From Sorlinia euscelidii (GTDB taxonomy: Bacteria > Pseudomonadota > Alphaproteobacteria > Acetobacterales > Acetobacteraceae): a stretch of DNA of 64,000 nt. The DNA lies in assembly GCF_036452155.1 (NCBI RefSeq), contig NZ_JAWJZY010000006.1; one strand, given 5' to 3'. The notes under the pieces were generated by a model, which was not told where the DNA came from, searched no databases, and was given only the letters and a program-made list of their open reading frames with translations. Numbering within the stretch: the first letter of the stretch is position 1; each line of letters opens with the position of its first letter. Shown piece after piece: positions 26,443 through 36,129 of the stretch. Position numbers and translations under genes: made by a program.

Positions 26443-28218
26443 TCAACAGTTCAGGGGTGCACATGCCTCCATGAGCCACGCCCGTGCATCTCCCTCCAGA
26501 AGCGGGGAAATTTCCGCCCGCGTTTTGGCGTGATAGGCGTTGATCCAATCGATCTCCTCCGTAGAGAGAAGGGCGGGGCGGATCATTTTGCGGTCAAAAG
26601 GTGCGTAATTCAGCGTTTCGAACGTCAGAAATTCCCGCGGACCCGTCCGGGGTGCGACTTTGACGATCAGCAGATTTTCCGAGCGTATGCCGAAATGTCC
26701 CGGCTCGTAATATCCGGGTTCGTTCGAGACGATCATGCCCGGCATAAGCGGGGTGGGACGCGGGGCCGCGCCGATATTTTGCGGTCCCTCATGCACGGAA
26801 AGGTAACTCCCAACGCCATGGCCCGTCCCGTGATCATAATCGAGCCCCGCCTGCCATAAAGCATAACGGGCGAGCGGGTCCAGACGATAACCCGGTGAGC
26901 CGACGGGGAAAATCGCCCGGGCGATGGCGATATGCCCTTTCAGCACGCGCGTGAACGCGTCACAAATGGCGTCATCCGGCGCGTTCGGCCCGATCCAGAT
27001 TGTGCGCGTCACGTCCGTCGTGCCGGCCTCATACTGCCCGCCACTATCAATGAGGTAAATCTGGTTCGCCGTGAGTTCACGATCCTGTCCCTCGATCGCG
27101 CGGTAATGGGGCAGGGCGGCATTTGGTCCCGCGGCGGAAATTGCGGGGAAGCTCTCCTCCCGGAATTCGGCCGACCCAGAGCGGAACCGCAGGAGGTGAT
27201 CGGCGAGTTCTGACTCGCGGCGTCCAACGCCCGACCCGGTGACGAAATGCAGGAATTTGCATAGAGCGGCTGAGTCGATTCTCTGGATGCGACGGGCGCC
27301 ATCAAGCTCGACGTCGTTCTTCTGCGCCTTCAAAAGGTGGCAGGGATCGGCATCATGCACTGGCTTTGCCCCGATTGCATCGAGATGCTGCCGGAACCAC
27401 ACGGATGCGCTTTCCGGGTCCAGCCGCACGATCTTGCCTCGGAGATTTTCCAGAGACTGGGGCAAGGCTTCAGGTGGGGCGAAGGTGACGCCAGGCCCGA
27501 AATGGGCGGCGGCGTTCTCAGGCAGGCGGGCCTCATCGATAAAGGCCGTTACCGCGCCATCCGGTGTGATCCGTCCGAAGCCCAGTACCACCGGCGTATA
27601 CGGCACGTCATCACCGCGCATATTGAGCAGCCAGGCAAGGCAGGTCGGGTCCGTGATCATGGCGGCGTCATGTCCATGCTCTGCCAATATCTGCCCGATA
27701 TGCGTGCGTTTCTGTAAAGAGTTTTGCCCGGAAAATTGCCGGTCCAGAAGCTGGACCTTGCCATCAGGCTTTTCCGGTTGCGTCACCCAGGCTGCATCGA
27801 TCGGGTTTTGCGCACATGGGACCAGCGTCACGGACGACATGGCGTCGAAATTTTTGAAAAGCGCCTTGGAGGTCAAGCGCGGGTCATAGCCGAGTTTCAA
27901 GGGCTTCTGACGCGCCGCCACCCATTTTTGCGGACCACCCGCCACAAGGCTTTGCGCGGACCAGATGGACGGATCAAGCTGGTTGCGGAGCTGCTCGGTA
28001 TACCGACCATCTGAAAAGACGGCCCCTTCATCCTGCAGCAGGATCGCCAGCCCGGCACTGCCGGTAAAACCGGTCAGCCAGGCGAGGCGCTCCGCATAAG
28101 GGGCGACATATTCACCGAGAAATTCATCGCCCCGCGGCAGGATAAATCCGTCCAGACCCTCTGCGGAGAGCTGTGCACGTATATGGCGGATGGAATCGCG
28201 GCTTGCGGATAATGTCAC
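26443..28218 (-). CDS. aminopeptidase P family metallopeptidase (M24)
   Basis: A 591-residue Xaa-Pro aminopeptidase with two N-terminal creatinase-like domains (GFILPRGDEFLGEYVAP...) and a C-terminal M24 pita-bread domain. Metal ligands are visible in YLIDSGGQYEAGTTDVTR (two Asp), DHGTGHGVGSYLSVHEGP (His), SNEPGYYEPG (Glu) and RSENLLIV (Glu). It removes N-terminal residues before proline. The length fits the long form found in alphaproteobacteria. It is read towards the isocitrate dehydrogenase gene with a 12-base gap. Confidence 0.92.
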   Translation of the reverse strand: MTLSASRDSIRHIRAQLSAEGLDGFILPRGDEFLGEYVAPYAERLAWLTGFTGSAGLAILLQDEGAVFSDGRYTEQLRNQLDPSIWSAQSLVAGGPQKWVAARQKPLKLGYDPRLTSKALFKNFDAMSSVTLVPCAQNPIDAAWVTQPEKPDGKVQLLDRQFSGQNSLQKRTHIGQILAEHGHDAAMITDPTCLAWLLNMRGDDVPYTPVVLGFGRITPDGAVTAFIDEARLPENAAAHFGPGVTFAPPEALPQSLENLRGKIVRLDPESASVWFRQHLDAIGAKPVHDADPCHLLKAQKNDVELDGARRIQRIDSAALCKFLHFVTGSGVGRRESELADHLLRFRSGSAEFREESFPAISAAGPNAALPHYRAIEGQDRELTANQIYLIDSGGQYEAGTTDVTRTIWIGPNAPDDAICDAFTRVLKGHIAIARAIFPVGSPGYRLDPLARYALWQAGLDYDHGTGHGVGSYLSVHEGPQNIGAAPRPTPLMPGMIVSNEPGYYEPGHFGIRSENLLIVKVAPRTGPREFLTFETLNYAPFDRKMIRPALLSTEEIDWINAYHAKTRAEISPLLEGDARAWLMEACAPLNC

Positions 28219-28232
28219 CTTTAACCCCTGCT

Positions 28233-28742
28233 TCAGGAATCGAGTATCCGATACATAAAGACGAGGTTAAGCCATCGGTCAAATTTGCGCCCCACTTCCG
28301 GGATCGCAGGCATGGCGGTGAAGCCGAATTTCTCATGTAATTGGATGGAAGCCGTATTTGTGTCAGTGATGGCGCCGATCATCACGTGGCGCCCGGCCTC
28401 CGTCGCATGGGTAATCAGCGCAGTCAGGAGCATCTGGCCGATCCCGAGGCGGCTCATTCCCGGTTTGACGTAAATGGAGTGCTCGACCGTCTGCGCATAA
28501 CCTTCATAGGGGCGGAAGGGGCCGTAACTGCCATAGCCGAAAAACGTACCCTCGCATATCACGACGAAAACGGGCATGTCGTTTTCCTGCTGCTGTTTCA
28601 GCCAGGCCGCACGTTGTGTGAGTGTTTGCGGCGTGTTGTTCCAGAGCGCGTCAGAATGCGCGATATTGTGATTGACGATCTCAAGTATTTCCGGGAGGTC
28701 TTCTTCCCGCGCGAGGCGAAGCTGACAATCACGTGTGGTCAT
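28233..28742 (-). CDS. GNAT N-acetyltransferase (phosphinothricin/YncA-like)
   Basis: A 169-residue GNAT domain: LRLAREEDLPEILEIVNHNI at the N-terminus, EHSIYVKPGMSRLGIGQMLLTALI as the acetyl-CoA-binding motif A, and a C-terminal ASIQLHEKFGFTAMP. It resembles the phosphinothricin/methionine sulfone acetyltransferase group (MnaT). The natural substrate is unknown. The ATG overlaps the prmA stop (ATGA), so the longer frame to 28772 is rejected. Confidence 0.85.
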   Translation of the reverse strand: MTTRDCQLRLAREEDLPEILEIVNHNIAHSDALWNNTPQTLTQRAAWLKQQQENDMPVFVVICEGTFFGYGSYGPFRPYEGYAQTVEHSIYVKPGMSRLGIGQMLLTALITHATEAGRHVMIGAITDTNTASIQLHEKFGFTAMPAIPEVGRKFDRWLNLVFMYRILDS

Positions 28743-29632
28743 GCGGGTTTCCTTAGAATAAGGGTGCACCATTCCCCTTCATAAATGCGGCGCTCCAGCA
28801 CGAGGCCCTGACGACGATAGGCTGCCAGAACCATATTGGCTTGCGACGTCAGCAATCCGGCCAATATGGTCGTTCCACCGCGTTTGAGTTTGGCGGCAAG
28901 GTCCCGGGCCATGAGGCAGAGGGGGCGTGCCAGAATATTGGCGAATATCAGGTCGAAATTCCGGCTGCGCCGCACGGCGGGCGTGGACCAGCCCTGGCCC
29001 TGCACCGCATGAATCATGTTCTTGAGGCCGTTAAGCCGCGCATTGCTTCGGGTGACTCGCACAGACCATGGGTCAATATCCGCAGCGAGGGCCGGGCGGT
29101 GAAGGTGCTTTACCGCGGCCATCGCCAGAATGCCCGAGCCGCAACCCATATCCAGAATGCGGCGCGGGCGGCGATAAGCGACTTTCTCAAAGCCCCGTAG
29201 GCAACCCCGGGTTGAGCCATGCTCCCCCGAGCCGAAGGCGATCCCCGCATCGAGCGTGATAACGTGCCGCCCCGGCGCGCGCTGCGCATCCAGATGCGTG
29301 CCGCAGATCATAAAACGCCGTCCGATTTCCTGCGGCGGGAAGGCTTCATAAATACGCGCCAGCCAGCCATCACTATGGGTTACCTGCTGATGAAGCGGCG
29401 CATCATGGCCCGAAAGAAGGCGCGCCACCTCAAGGGCGCTTTGCAACTCATCCTCCCGATGGCCCTGATCACGCACCCCTTCGACGCGCCAGTTCCGATG
29501 GTCGTCATCTGCCTCGAAAATGCCGACAGTTGTGCATACTGTGGCGAGCGCGCTTTCAAATAAGGGGACAGCGCTTTCCGCAACCGTGACGGAGAGCGTT
29601 TCAAGTTGTGTCGCGTGGCGCGGGCGGATCAT
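28739..29632 (-). CDS. prmA: ribosomal protein L11 methyltransferase
   Basis: PrmA trimethylates ribosomal protein L11 using S-adenosylmethionine. Its C-terminal SAM domain shows RRILDMGCGSGILAMAAVKH, DIDPWSVRVTRSNARLNG and DLIFANILARPLCLMARDL; the N-terminal substrate-recognition domain begins TLSVTVAESAVPLFESAL. Length 297 is normal. It overlaps the uvrD-family gene upstream by 4 bases and the GNAT downstream, forming one operon. Confidence 0.92.
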   Translation of the reverse strand: MIRPRHATQLETLSVTVAESAVPLFESALATVCTTVGIFEADDDHRNWRVEGVRDQGHREDELQSALEVARLLSGHDAPLHQQVTHSDGWLARIYEAFPPQEIGRRFMICGTHLDAQRAPGRHVITLDAGIAFGSGEHGSTRGCLRGFEKVAYRRPRRILDMGCGSGILAMAAVKHLHRPALAADIDPWSVRVTRSNARLNGLKNMIHAVQGQGWSTPAVRRSRNFDLIFANILARPLCLMARDLAAKLKRGGTTILAGLLTSQANMVLAAYRRQGLVLERRIYEGEWCTLILRKPA

Positions 29633-31839
29633 GATGAGATCAGATCGACGTAACTGGCATGAACGGCTTTGTCGCCCGCTTTCTCGAAGGCGACGGATAA
29701 AGTCTCTCCATTGACGACCATAATTATACCATATCCATATTTCTGATGGAAAACGCGGTGACCCGCCTCAAATTCTTCCATCGGGGGCGACATTGACGCT
29801 TTGCCCCTATCACGTCGCGCGAGTATTGGCCAATGGCTGGCAGGGCGCGGGAAGGGTGTTTCCTGCACGCGCAAACCACCATAGGGGTTGATTTCATTCC
29901 GCCACTCTTCCGGGATTTCCCCGACAAACCGGCTCGGGATGCTGTCCTGCCAGTTGGCGTAAATGCGCCGACGCGCAGCGTGGCAGATAATGGCCCGCGC
30001 TCTGGCGCGTGTCAGCCCGACATAGGCCAGGCGTCGTTCCTCCTCAAGGCTGCGTTCTCCGCCTTCATCAAGGCTGCGTTGAGAGGGGAAAATACCTTCC
30101 TCCCACCCTGGCAGAAACACCGTGTCAAATTCCAGCCCCTTGGCGCCATGAAGCGTCATGACATTGACCTTGTCATCCCCCTGGACAGCATCAGCATCCA
30201 TCACAAGGGCGATATGCTCCAGAAACGCATCCAAAGACGGGAATTCCGCCATGGCGCGGAGGAGTTCCTTGATATTATCAAGCTTGCCGGGCGCTTCGAT
30301 CGACTTATCGTCACGCCACATCTGGAGATAGCCAGCCTCTTCCAGCACGGCTTCCAGCGCGACAACATGGCCTTCCCCATTCAGCTTTTCCCGCCCCTGC
30401 GCCAACGTATCGGATAAAGCCGTCAGAGCTTCCTGCCCCTTGCGCGTCAATAATCTGGGACCGTCTTCAGCCAGGGCGGCGACCATGAGGGGACAATGCT
30501 GCGCACGGGCAGCTGCATGGATTTTCTGCATCGCGGTGGCGCCGATCCCGCGGCGGGGCGTATTGGCGATGCGTTCAAACGCGAGATCATCACCCGGGCG
30601 CGCCAGAAGACGTGCATAAGCCAGCGCGTCCCGGATTTCAGCGCGTTCATAAAACCGGATGCCGCCAATAATGCGGTAGGGGATGTTTTTCGCCAGCATA
30701 CGATCTTCAAATGCGCGCGTCTGGAAAGAGGCGCGCACCAAGATCGCCATCTGCGCGTAATCATGGCCCTCATGATGCAGCGTTTCAATCCGTGCGGTGA
30801 TGAGATGCGCCTCACCATCCGAATCCGGTGCGGCCAGGATGGTGACTTTCTCCCCCCGGCGATCATCCGTCCCGGGGCGAAGTGTTTTACCCAAACGGTC
30901 ATGATTATGCGCGATCAGCCCGGAGGCGGCCGAAAGAATTTCCTGCGTTGAGCGGTAATTCTGTTCAAGCCTGATGATCTTCGCCTTTGGGAAGTCACGC
31001 TCAAAGCGAAGGATGTTCTCAATTTCAGCGCCGCGCCAGGAATATATGGACTGATCGTCATCACCGACGCAGGCGATGTTGGCGTCTTCATCCGGGCGTT
31101 GTGACAAAAGACGTAGCCAAAGATATTGGGTTGTGTTCGTATCCTGATACTCGTCGACCATGATATATCTGAATAAATGATGATAAAGTTTGAGAACCTC
31201 AGGATGCAGGCGCAGGATTTCATAAACGTGCAGGATAAGGTCGCCAAAGTCGCAAGCATCGAGACTGCGCAACCTCTCCTGATAGGCGAGATAAATGTCG
31301 CGCGCCTTGCCTTGCGCGAAGTCAGTATCCTCAGCAGGCGTGATACTTGTCGGGGTAAGGGCGCGGTCTTTCCAGCGTTGAATGACGCCGAGCATGGCGG
31401 CCGGCGCCCAACGTTTCACGTCGATTCCGGCCGGTTCCATCACTTGTTTGATGAGGCGGATCTGGTCATCTGTATCGAGAATGGTAAATTGATTGCTGAG
31501 ACCAACCAGCGCGGCATGTCGACGCAGCATCCGCACGCAGATCGCGTGGAACGTGCCCAGCCACAACCCATCGACTGTGTGCCCGACAAGCGTCTCAATG
31601 CGGTCTTTCATTTCCCGCGCTGCTTTATTCGTGAAAGTCACGGCGAGAATTTGATGGGGTCGTGCTTTACCCGTCAGAAGAAGATGCGCGAAGCGTGTCG
31701 TCAAAACGCGGGTTTTACCTGTCCCCGCGCCAGCGAGGATCAATAATGGCCCTTCGATTGACTCGGCAGCGGCGCGCTGCTCAAGGTTTAAGCGTTTCAG
31801 GTATCCATGTGCTTCAGGGGATGGTACAGAATGATTCAC
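29629..31839 (-). CDS. UvrD/PcrA-family ATP-dependent DNA helicase
   Basis: A 736-residue superfamily I helicase. The Walker A LAGAGTGKT is at 35-43; then motif Ia AVTFTNKAAREM, motif II VDEYQDTN, motif III GDDDQSIYSWRGA, motif IV RLEQNYRST, motif V VNVMTLHGAKGLEFDTVF and motif VI EEERRLAYVGLTRAR. The Tudor-like C-terminal end (VFHQKYGYGIIMVVNG...AVHASYVDL) binds RNA polymerase in PcrA and UvrD. It unwinds DNA 3' to 5' in nucleotide-excision and mismatch repair. It heads the prmA-GNAT operon. I cannot choose between uvrD and pcrA names. Confidence 0.95.
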   Translation of the reverse strand: MNHSVPSPEAHGYLKRLNLEQRAAAESIEGPLLILAGAGTGKTRVLTTRFAHLLLTGKARPHQILAVTFTNKAAREMKDRIETLVGHTVDGLWLGTFHAICVRMLRRHAALVGLSNQFTILDTDDQIRLIKQVMEPAGIDVKRWAPAAMLGVIQRWKDRALTPTSITPAEDTDFAQGKARDIYLAYQERLRSLDACDFGDLILHVYEILRLHPEVLKLYHHLFRYIMVDEYQDTNTTQYLWLRLLSQRPDEDANIACVGDDDQSIYSWRGAEIENILRFERDFPKAKIIRLEQNYRSTQEILSAASGLIAHNHDRLGKTLRPGTDDRRGEKVTILAAPDSDGEAHLITARIETLHHEGHDYAQMAILVRASFQTRAFEDRMLAKNIPYRIIGGIRFYERAEIRDALAYARLLARPGDDLAFERIANTPRRGIGATAMQKIHAAARAQHCPLMVAALAEDGPRLLTRKGQEALTALSDTLAQGREKLNGEGHVVALEAVLEEAGYLQMWRDDKSIEAPGKLDNIKELLRAMAEFPSLDAFLEHIALVMDADAVQGDDKVNVMTLHGAKGLEFDTVFLPGWEEGIFPSQRSLDEGGERSLEEERRLAYVGLTRARARAIICHAARRRIYANWQDSIPSRFVGEIPEEWRNEINPYGGLRVQETPFPRPASHWPILARRDRGKASMSPPMEEFEAGHRVFHQKYGYGIIMVVNGETLSVAFEKAGDKAVHASYVDLISS

Positions 31840-31889
31840 ATTTACCGCACGACGTTGCAGAATTTTATGACACTATATCCTTTTAAAGA

Positions 31890-32570
31890 ATGAGCAGGCG
31901 GTCTTCCAGTCAAAAGAACAGCGTGCTCGGCCATCGTGCCCGTATGCGTGAGCGTGTCCTGCGCAATGGCGTCGAATCTCTGGCGGATTACGAAATAATT
32001 GAAATGCTGTTGTTTCTGTCCGTCCCCAGGCAGGACACGAAGCCGCGTGCGAAGGAGCTGATGGCGACGTTCGGTTCCATCGGCGGCGTTGTAAATGCAC
32101 CCGTGACTCGCCTGCGTGAGATTGGCCTCAACGACAAGGCGATTAAAATCATGCGCCTCCCGCAAGCAGCGGCATCCTTGCTGGCCGTGTCTGAGCCACA
32201 GGCGGAGATCGTCGTTGGCGCATGGGAGGAACTCGTTGATTATCTACATGATACAATGGAGATTATGCCGGAGGATAGCTCTCGGGTGCTTTTCCTCAAT
32301 AATAAGAACCGGCTTCTGGCTGACGAGGCTTTCAATGTAGGTCGCGACACGCAGGATATGTTCCGCCGGGCCTTATCTCTCCACGCAACGGCGCTTATAT
32401 GTTTGCACTCTGTGCAGTTCAACGTGCAAGGCGAGGCGCGTCGACTTCGAACTGTTGCAATCAAACTACAGAAAGAGACAGAACATCTCGCAATTACGCT
32501 GCATGACTATATTTTGATTGATAAGCAATTCGAATTGTTCAGTTTCCGGCAACAAGGAATTATCGTCTGA
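31890..32570 (+). CDS. RadC-family protein lacking the JAMM metal site
   Basis: A 226-residue RadC paralogue. The N-terminal helix-hairpin-helix half is typical (ERVLRNGVESLADYEIIEMLL, DTKPRAKELMATFGSIGGVV). The C-terminal MPN/JAB half keeps the frame (VLFLNNKNRLLADE, HDYILIDKQFELFSFRQQG), but the catalytic HxHP-Ser-Asp segment is absent: residues 172-183 read LHSVQFNVQGEA. It is therefore probably not a metalloprotease. The frame is intact and the motif replaced, so this is not a simple frameshift. It lies 136 bases before a canonical RadC. Confidence 0.8.
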   Translation: MSRRSSSQKNSVLGHRARMRERVLRNGVESLADYEIIEMLLFLSVPRQDTKPRAKELMATFGSIGGVVNAPVTRLREIGLNDKAIKIMRLPQAAASLLAVSEPQAEIVVGAWEELVDYLHDTMEIMPEDSSRVLFLNNKNRLLADEAFNVGRDTQDMFRRALSLHATALICLHSVQFNVQGEARRLRTVAIKLQKETEHLAITLHDYILIDKQFELFSFRQQGIIV

Positions 32571-32706
32571 AAGCAATTATGCGGTGCGGTAAAAAAAGAG
32601 TTTTGATTAGGATCACCTTTCGCTAAGTTTGAAGCGCGACTTTCATCATTCGTCAACTGTTTGACGCTGTAGACTTATCCCGTTTCCCTCCGATCCTCAC
32701 CAGTGT

Positions 32707-33522
32707 TTGTCCCAACGAGAGGCTACTCTGCCAAGAATAAATCGAAAAAATAGAACGAGGAAGAGGCCAACCGGGTCGAACGATCTCTTTGACGTCATCG
32801 GCTCCGGGTGGTCGCGGATCGCCCTGAGTGAAATTGAAGCGGCGGAAAGCCTGCCGGTCAAAGATGACTATGACCAGATTCGACATTTCCTACGGGTTTT
32901 GCAAATCCCGGAGGACGTGGCAGCTGCGGTGTCCGTCAATCTCAAGGCGCGTTTCGGTTCCTTCTCCGGTTTACTTTGCGCACCGAATGAAGCGCTTACC
33001 TCTGTCCCGAATTTCCCGACCGGCGCTATCATCGCCGTGCGCCTCGTTCAGGAAGCAGCCATCCGCATCAATCGTGAGCGGATTAACAAGAAGAACGTCC
33101 TCGCGGATAAGCAATTTCTTCTGGATTATCTGACCAGTCGATTAGCGCGGGAGGCTGTGGAGCAGTTCCGTGTCATTTTCCTGTCCGATGATGGTGGTTT
33201 TCTGGCGGATGAAGCCCAGGCGCAGGGCACGGTCAATCACACACCCGTCTATCCTCGGGAAGTTGCGCGTCGCGCAATGGAGCTGAGGGCTGCCAACCTC
33301 ATCCTCGTCCATAATCATCCGAGTGGAGACCCGACACCATCCGGCAGCGACATCCACATGACACATCAGATCATGTATGCAACGCGCCTGATCGGTGTCG
33401 ATATTCTCGACCATCTGGTGATTGGTAAAGGGCGTTACGCCAGTCTTAAAGAACTCGGCTTACTCGAGCCCGTCATTGAGGATCGGCCCAAGCGCGGCGG
33501 CAAGCCCAAGATCCCCGGGTAG
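32707..33522 (+). CDS. radC: RadC-family JAB-domain protein (canonical)
   Basis: A 271-residue RadC with an intact JAMM motif HNHPSGDPTPSGSD (His202, His204, Asp215) and the preceding GTVNHTPVYPREVARRAMEL. The N-terminal helical half is divergent (DDYDQIRHFLRVLQIPEDVA). RadC's cellular role is disputed; JAB metalloprotease-like folds cut isopeptide bonds in other families. No ATG lies near the start, so TTG 32707 is assumed; a later alternative cannot be excluded. The 3' end overlaps purK by 63 bases, tail to tail. Confidence 0.85.
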   Translation: MSQREATLPRINRKNRTRKRPTGSNDLFDVIGSGWSRIALSEIEAAESLPVKDDYDQIRHFLRVLQIPEDVAAAVSVNLKARFGSFSGLLCAPNEALTSVPNFPTGAIIAVRLVQEAAIRINRERINKKNVLADKQFLLDYLTSRLAREAVEQFRVIFLSDDGGFLADEAQAQGTVNHTPVYPREVARRAMELRAANLILVHNHPSGDPTPSGSDIHMTHQIMYATRLIGVDILDHLVIGKGRYASLKELGLLEPVIEDRPKRGGKPKIPG

Positions 33523-34599
33523 CGCCCCTTTGGGGAAAAGCGCATTGACGTGACCCATTTTGCGCCCAGGCCGCGCCTCCGCCTTGCCATAGAGATGCAG
33601 GCGCGTGCCAAGTGTTTCGAGCGCTCTGCGGGCCGCGACTTCCGTGCCGGGACCAACCAGGTTTTTCATGACCGCATCGCTGTGCCGGGTGAGGGGTTGC
33701 GCGCGCAGCCCCGCCACCATGCGTATATGCGCTTCAAACTGACTGATCAGGCAGGCATCCTGCGTCCAATGGCCGGAATTATGGGGGCGCGGCGCGATTT
33801 CATTCACGCGTAATTCCCCCTTTGCGTCCAGGAACAACTCGACGGCGAGGATGCCGACAAGCGCCAATCCATGGGCAATGCGGCACGCCATATCCTGCGC
33901 TGACGCCGCCAGCTCAGGGCTGATGCGGGCCGGGGCGAGGCTGATATCGAGGATGCCGTGATGATGGCGATTTTCTGTCACGTCAAAGCAGGAAGCTTCA
34001 CCGTAAAGATCCCGCGCGACGATGACGCTGAGCTCCCGATCAAAATCAACGAGGCCTTCGGCGATAAGCGGGTAGGGCAGCGTCTCCTGAATCGCCTCAA
34101 GGTCCTGAGGGCTATTGACCCGCCATTGTCCCTTCCCATCATAGCCGAAACGCGTCTGTTTCAGGATGAACGGAAAGCCGAGTGCCGCCTCTATCGAGGC
34201 AAGCGCATCAGGGTCCGTCACGGCGACCCAGGGTGCCGTCTTCAGGCCGAATGCGTTGAGCCGGGATTTCTCAGTGATGCGGTCCTGACTGATTTCCAAT
34301 ATTTTGCGTGAAGGATGCACGGGCTTGAGTGATTCAAGCAATGCAATGCTTTCTGCGGGAATATTTTCAAACTCGAAGGTGATGACATCGACATTCTCCG
34401 CGAAGCGCCGCAGGGCTGCGGCATCATCATAAGCGCCGATTGTTGCGGAAGGGGCCACGTCAAGCGCGGGCTCATCGTCGCGAGGCGAGAAGATATGGCA
34501 GTGGAAGCCCATTTCCGCCGCCGCCATGGCGGACATGCGGCCAAGTTGCCCGCCACCGATGATGCCGATTCGCCCCCCAGGCTTCAAAATATCCGGCAT
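33460..34599 (-). CDS. purK: 5-(carboxyamino)imidazole ribonucleotide synthase
   Basis: PurK is an ATP-grasp enzyme that carboxylates aminoimidazole ribonucleotide with bicarbonate, in purine synthesis. It begins IGIIGGGQLGRMSAMAAAEMG, with VDVITFEFENIPAE, the ATP-grasp segment FPFILKQTRFGYDGKGQW, and the metal-binding RVNEIAPRPHNSGHWT. Length 379 is normal. It overlaps radC by 63 bases at the 3' ends and follows purE by 3 bases. Confidence 0.95.
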   Translation of the reverse strand: MPDILKPGGRIGIIGGGQLGRMSAMAAAEMGFHCHIFSPRDDEPALDVAPSATIGAYDDAAALRRFAENVDVITFEFENIPAESIALLESLKPVHPSRKILEISQDRITEKSRLNAFGLKTAPWVAVTDPDALASIEAALGFPFILKQTRFGYDGKGQWRVNSPQDLEAIQETLPYPLIAEGLVDFDRELSVIVARDLYGEASCFDVTENRHHHGILDISLAPARISPELAASAQDMACRIAHGLALVGILAVELFLDAKGELRVNEIAPRPHNSGHWTQDACLISQFEAHIRMVAGLRAQPLTRHSDAVMKNLVGPGTEVAARRALETLGTRLHLYGKAEARPGRKMGHVNALFPKGALPGDLGLAAALGPILNDGLE

Positions 34600-34602
34600 G
34601 GC

Positions 34603-35103
34603 CTAGCCCTCAGGTGCGTCTTTGACGTTATCCGTCTGGGCCTGGCGCCATTTTTCGAGGCGGATGCGCACGTCATCATCATCAAGAGACAGGATCGACG
34701 CGGCGGTCAGGGCGGCGTTAATGGCCCCCGCGCGGCCAATGGCGAATGTCGCCACCGGCACACCGCCAGGCATCTGCACGATGGAGAGAAGGGAATCCAT
34801 GCCTTTCAACGCGCGGCTTTCAACCGGCACACCGAGGACAGGGAGCGTTGTCCAGGCTGACACCATTCCAGGCAGATGTGCGGCACCGCCCGCGCCGGCA
34901 ATGATGACTCTAAGCCCCGCATCCCGTGCTGAAACAGCATATTGTCGCAGGCGGTCCGGTGTGCGGTGTGCTGAGACGATTTTAGTCTGATGCGGGATCA
35001 TCAATTGGTCCAGCGTCTGGGAGGCGTGCTGCATCGTTTCCCAGTCACTCTGACTTCCCATGATGATGCCGACATGGGCGAGTAGGTCTCGATTTCGGTT
35101 CAC
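34603..35103 (-). CDS. purE: N5-carboxyaminoimidazole ribonucleotide mutase
   Basis: PurE converts N5-CAIR to CAIR, the step after PurK. IIMGSQSDWETMQ and KIVSAHRTPDRL hold the substrate phosphate and catalytic His; AGAGGAAHLPGM is also typical. Length 166 is normal. It heads a purE-purK pair. Upstream, 35104-35329 has no gene and must hold its promoter. Confidence 0.95.
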   Translation of the reverse strand: MNRNRDLLAHVGIIMGSQSDWETMQHASQTLDQLMIPHQTKIVSAHRTPDRLRQYAVSARDAGLRVIIAGAGGAAHLPGMVSAWTTLPVLGVPVESRALKGMDSLLSIVQMPGGVPVATFAIGRAGAINAALTAASILSLDDDDVRIRLEKWRQAQTDNVKDAPEG

Positions 35104-35329
35104 GCTTTACTGTCCTGTATTCGGTCGTCTCTCATCTGACACCTCAAACCGGCTTTGGTTCGGGTGAAGGGGCGGGCAGGCGGGTTTATCGTGCCATCCT
35201 CACCTCTGCAGTGCTCGTTTCCAAGCGCAATCGGTAAAATGGCGCCGTGGCGTGACAGTGAGACGCTGATCCCCTTTCGGGCCACACAAGCTTAACGCAC
35301 TTCACCGCTGTAACCGTCAGCAACCCGGT

Positions 35330-35971
35330 TCAGGCGACATCATCCTCATGCGACGCATTATCGTCGGCCGTCGGCGCGTCTCCCGGCACGTCATTGACGT
35401 CATCCGCCGGTGGGGCCGTGAAACGCATATCCTGCGCGCCGCCTTCCTTCTCAAGGCGCTGATCGGCGATATGCACAGCGGCATTAAGGTCGGTCTGGCT
35501 GCATAAACCGATAATGACAGGGTCACGCGGTTTGATATTGGCGCTGTTCCAATGCTGACGGTCCCGCACTTTGGCGATCGTGTCTTTTGTGGTGCCCAGA
35601 AGCTTGATGATCTGCGCTTCGGATAATTGCGGAAATTGCCGAAGGAGAAACGCAATCGCGTCCGGACGGTCGTTTCGGCGGGCGATCGGGGTGTATCGGG
35701 CACCCTTGGCGCGACGCGGAATCGGATTGGCAGCGGAGGAGAGCTTCAGAGTCGCGTTTGAGTCACGCTCGCAGCGGGCAATTTCCTCAGAGGTCAACTG
35801 GTTGTTTTTGACGGGGTCATATCCATTAATGCCGGAAGCAACTTCACCATCCGCTATAGCCTGCACCTCTAAAGGGTGCATTCCGCAAAAAGCCGCGATC
35901 TGTGAAAATGTGAGCGCCGTTTTGTCGATAAGCCACACCGCAGTGGCTTTTGGCATAAGTGGAAGAGTCAT
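35330..35971 (-). CDS. trcR: DUF1013 cell-cycle regulator family (TrcR)
   Basis: A 213-residue alphaproteobacterial protein that begins MTLPLMPKATAVWLIDKTAL and TFSQIAAFCGMHPLEVQAIADGEVA, followed by GYDPVKNNQLT and a second DNA-binding-like helix block (AIAFLLRQFPQLSEAQIIKLLGTT). This is the DUF1013 signature; members are described as cell cycle transcriptional regulators (TrcR). The acidic, Asp/Ala-rich tail after about residue 170 is variable. It is a single-gene unit. Function is taken from the family. Confidence 0.85.
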   Translation of the reverse strand: MTLPLMPKATAVWLIDKTALTFSQIAAFCGMHPLEVQAIADGEVASGINGYDPVKNNQLTSEEIARCERDSNATLKLSSAANPIPRRAKGARYTPIARRNDRPDAIAFLLRQFPQLSEAQIIKLLGTTKDTIAKVRDRQHWNSANIKPRDPVIIGLCSQTDLNAAVHIADQRLEKEGGAQDMRFTAPPADDVNDVPGDAPTADDNASHEDDVA

Positions 35972-36129
35972 TCTCGGTCACCCCGGGTCAAGATTATGCC
36001 GCGCCAGGCACCGAAAAGAGTTGTCGTATCGAGATACGGTCCGCATGGTGCCTGGAAATGCATTGCGAAGTTGTCATCGTATGACGGTGTGCGCGATAAA
36101 ACGTCAAGTGTTTTCCGGCCTCTGGATAA

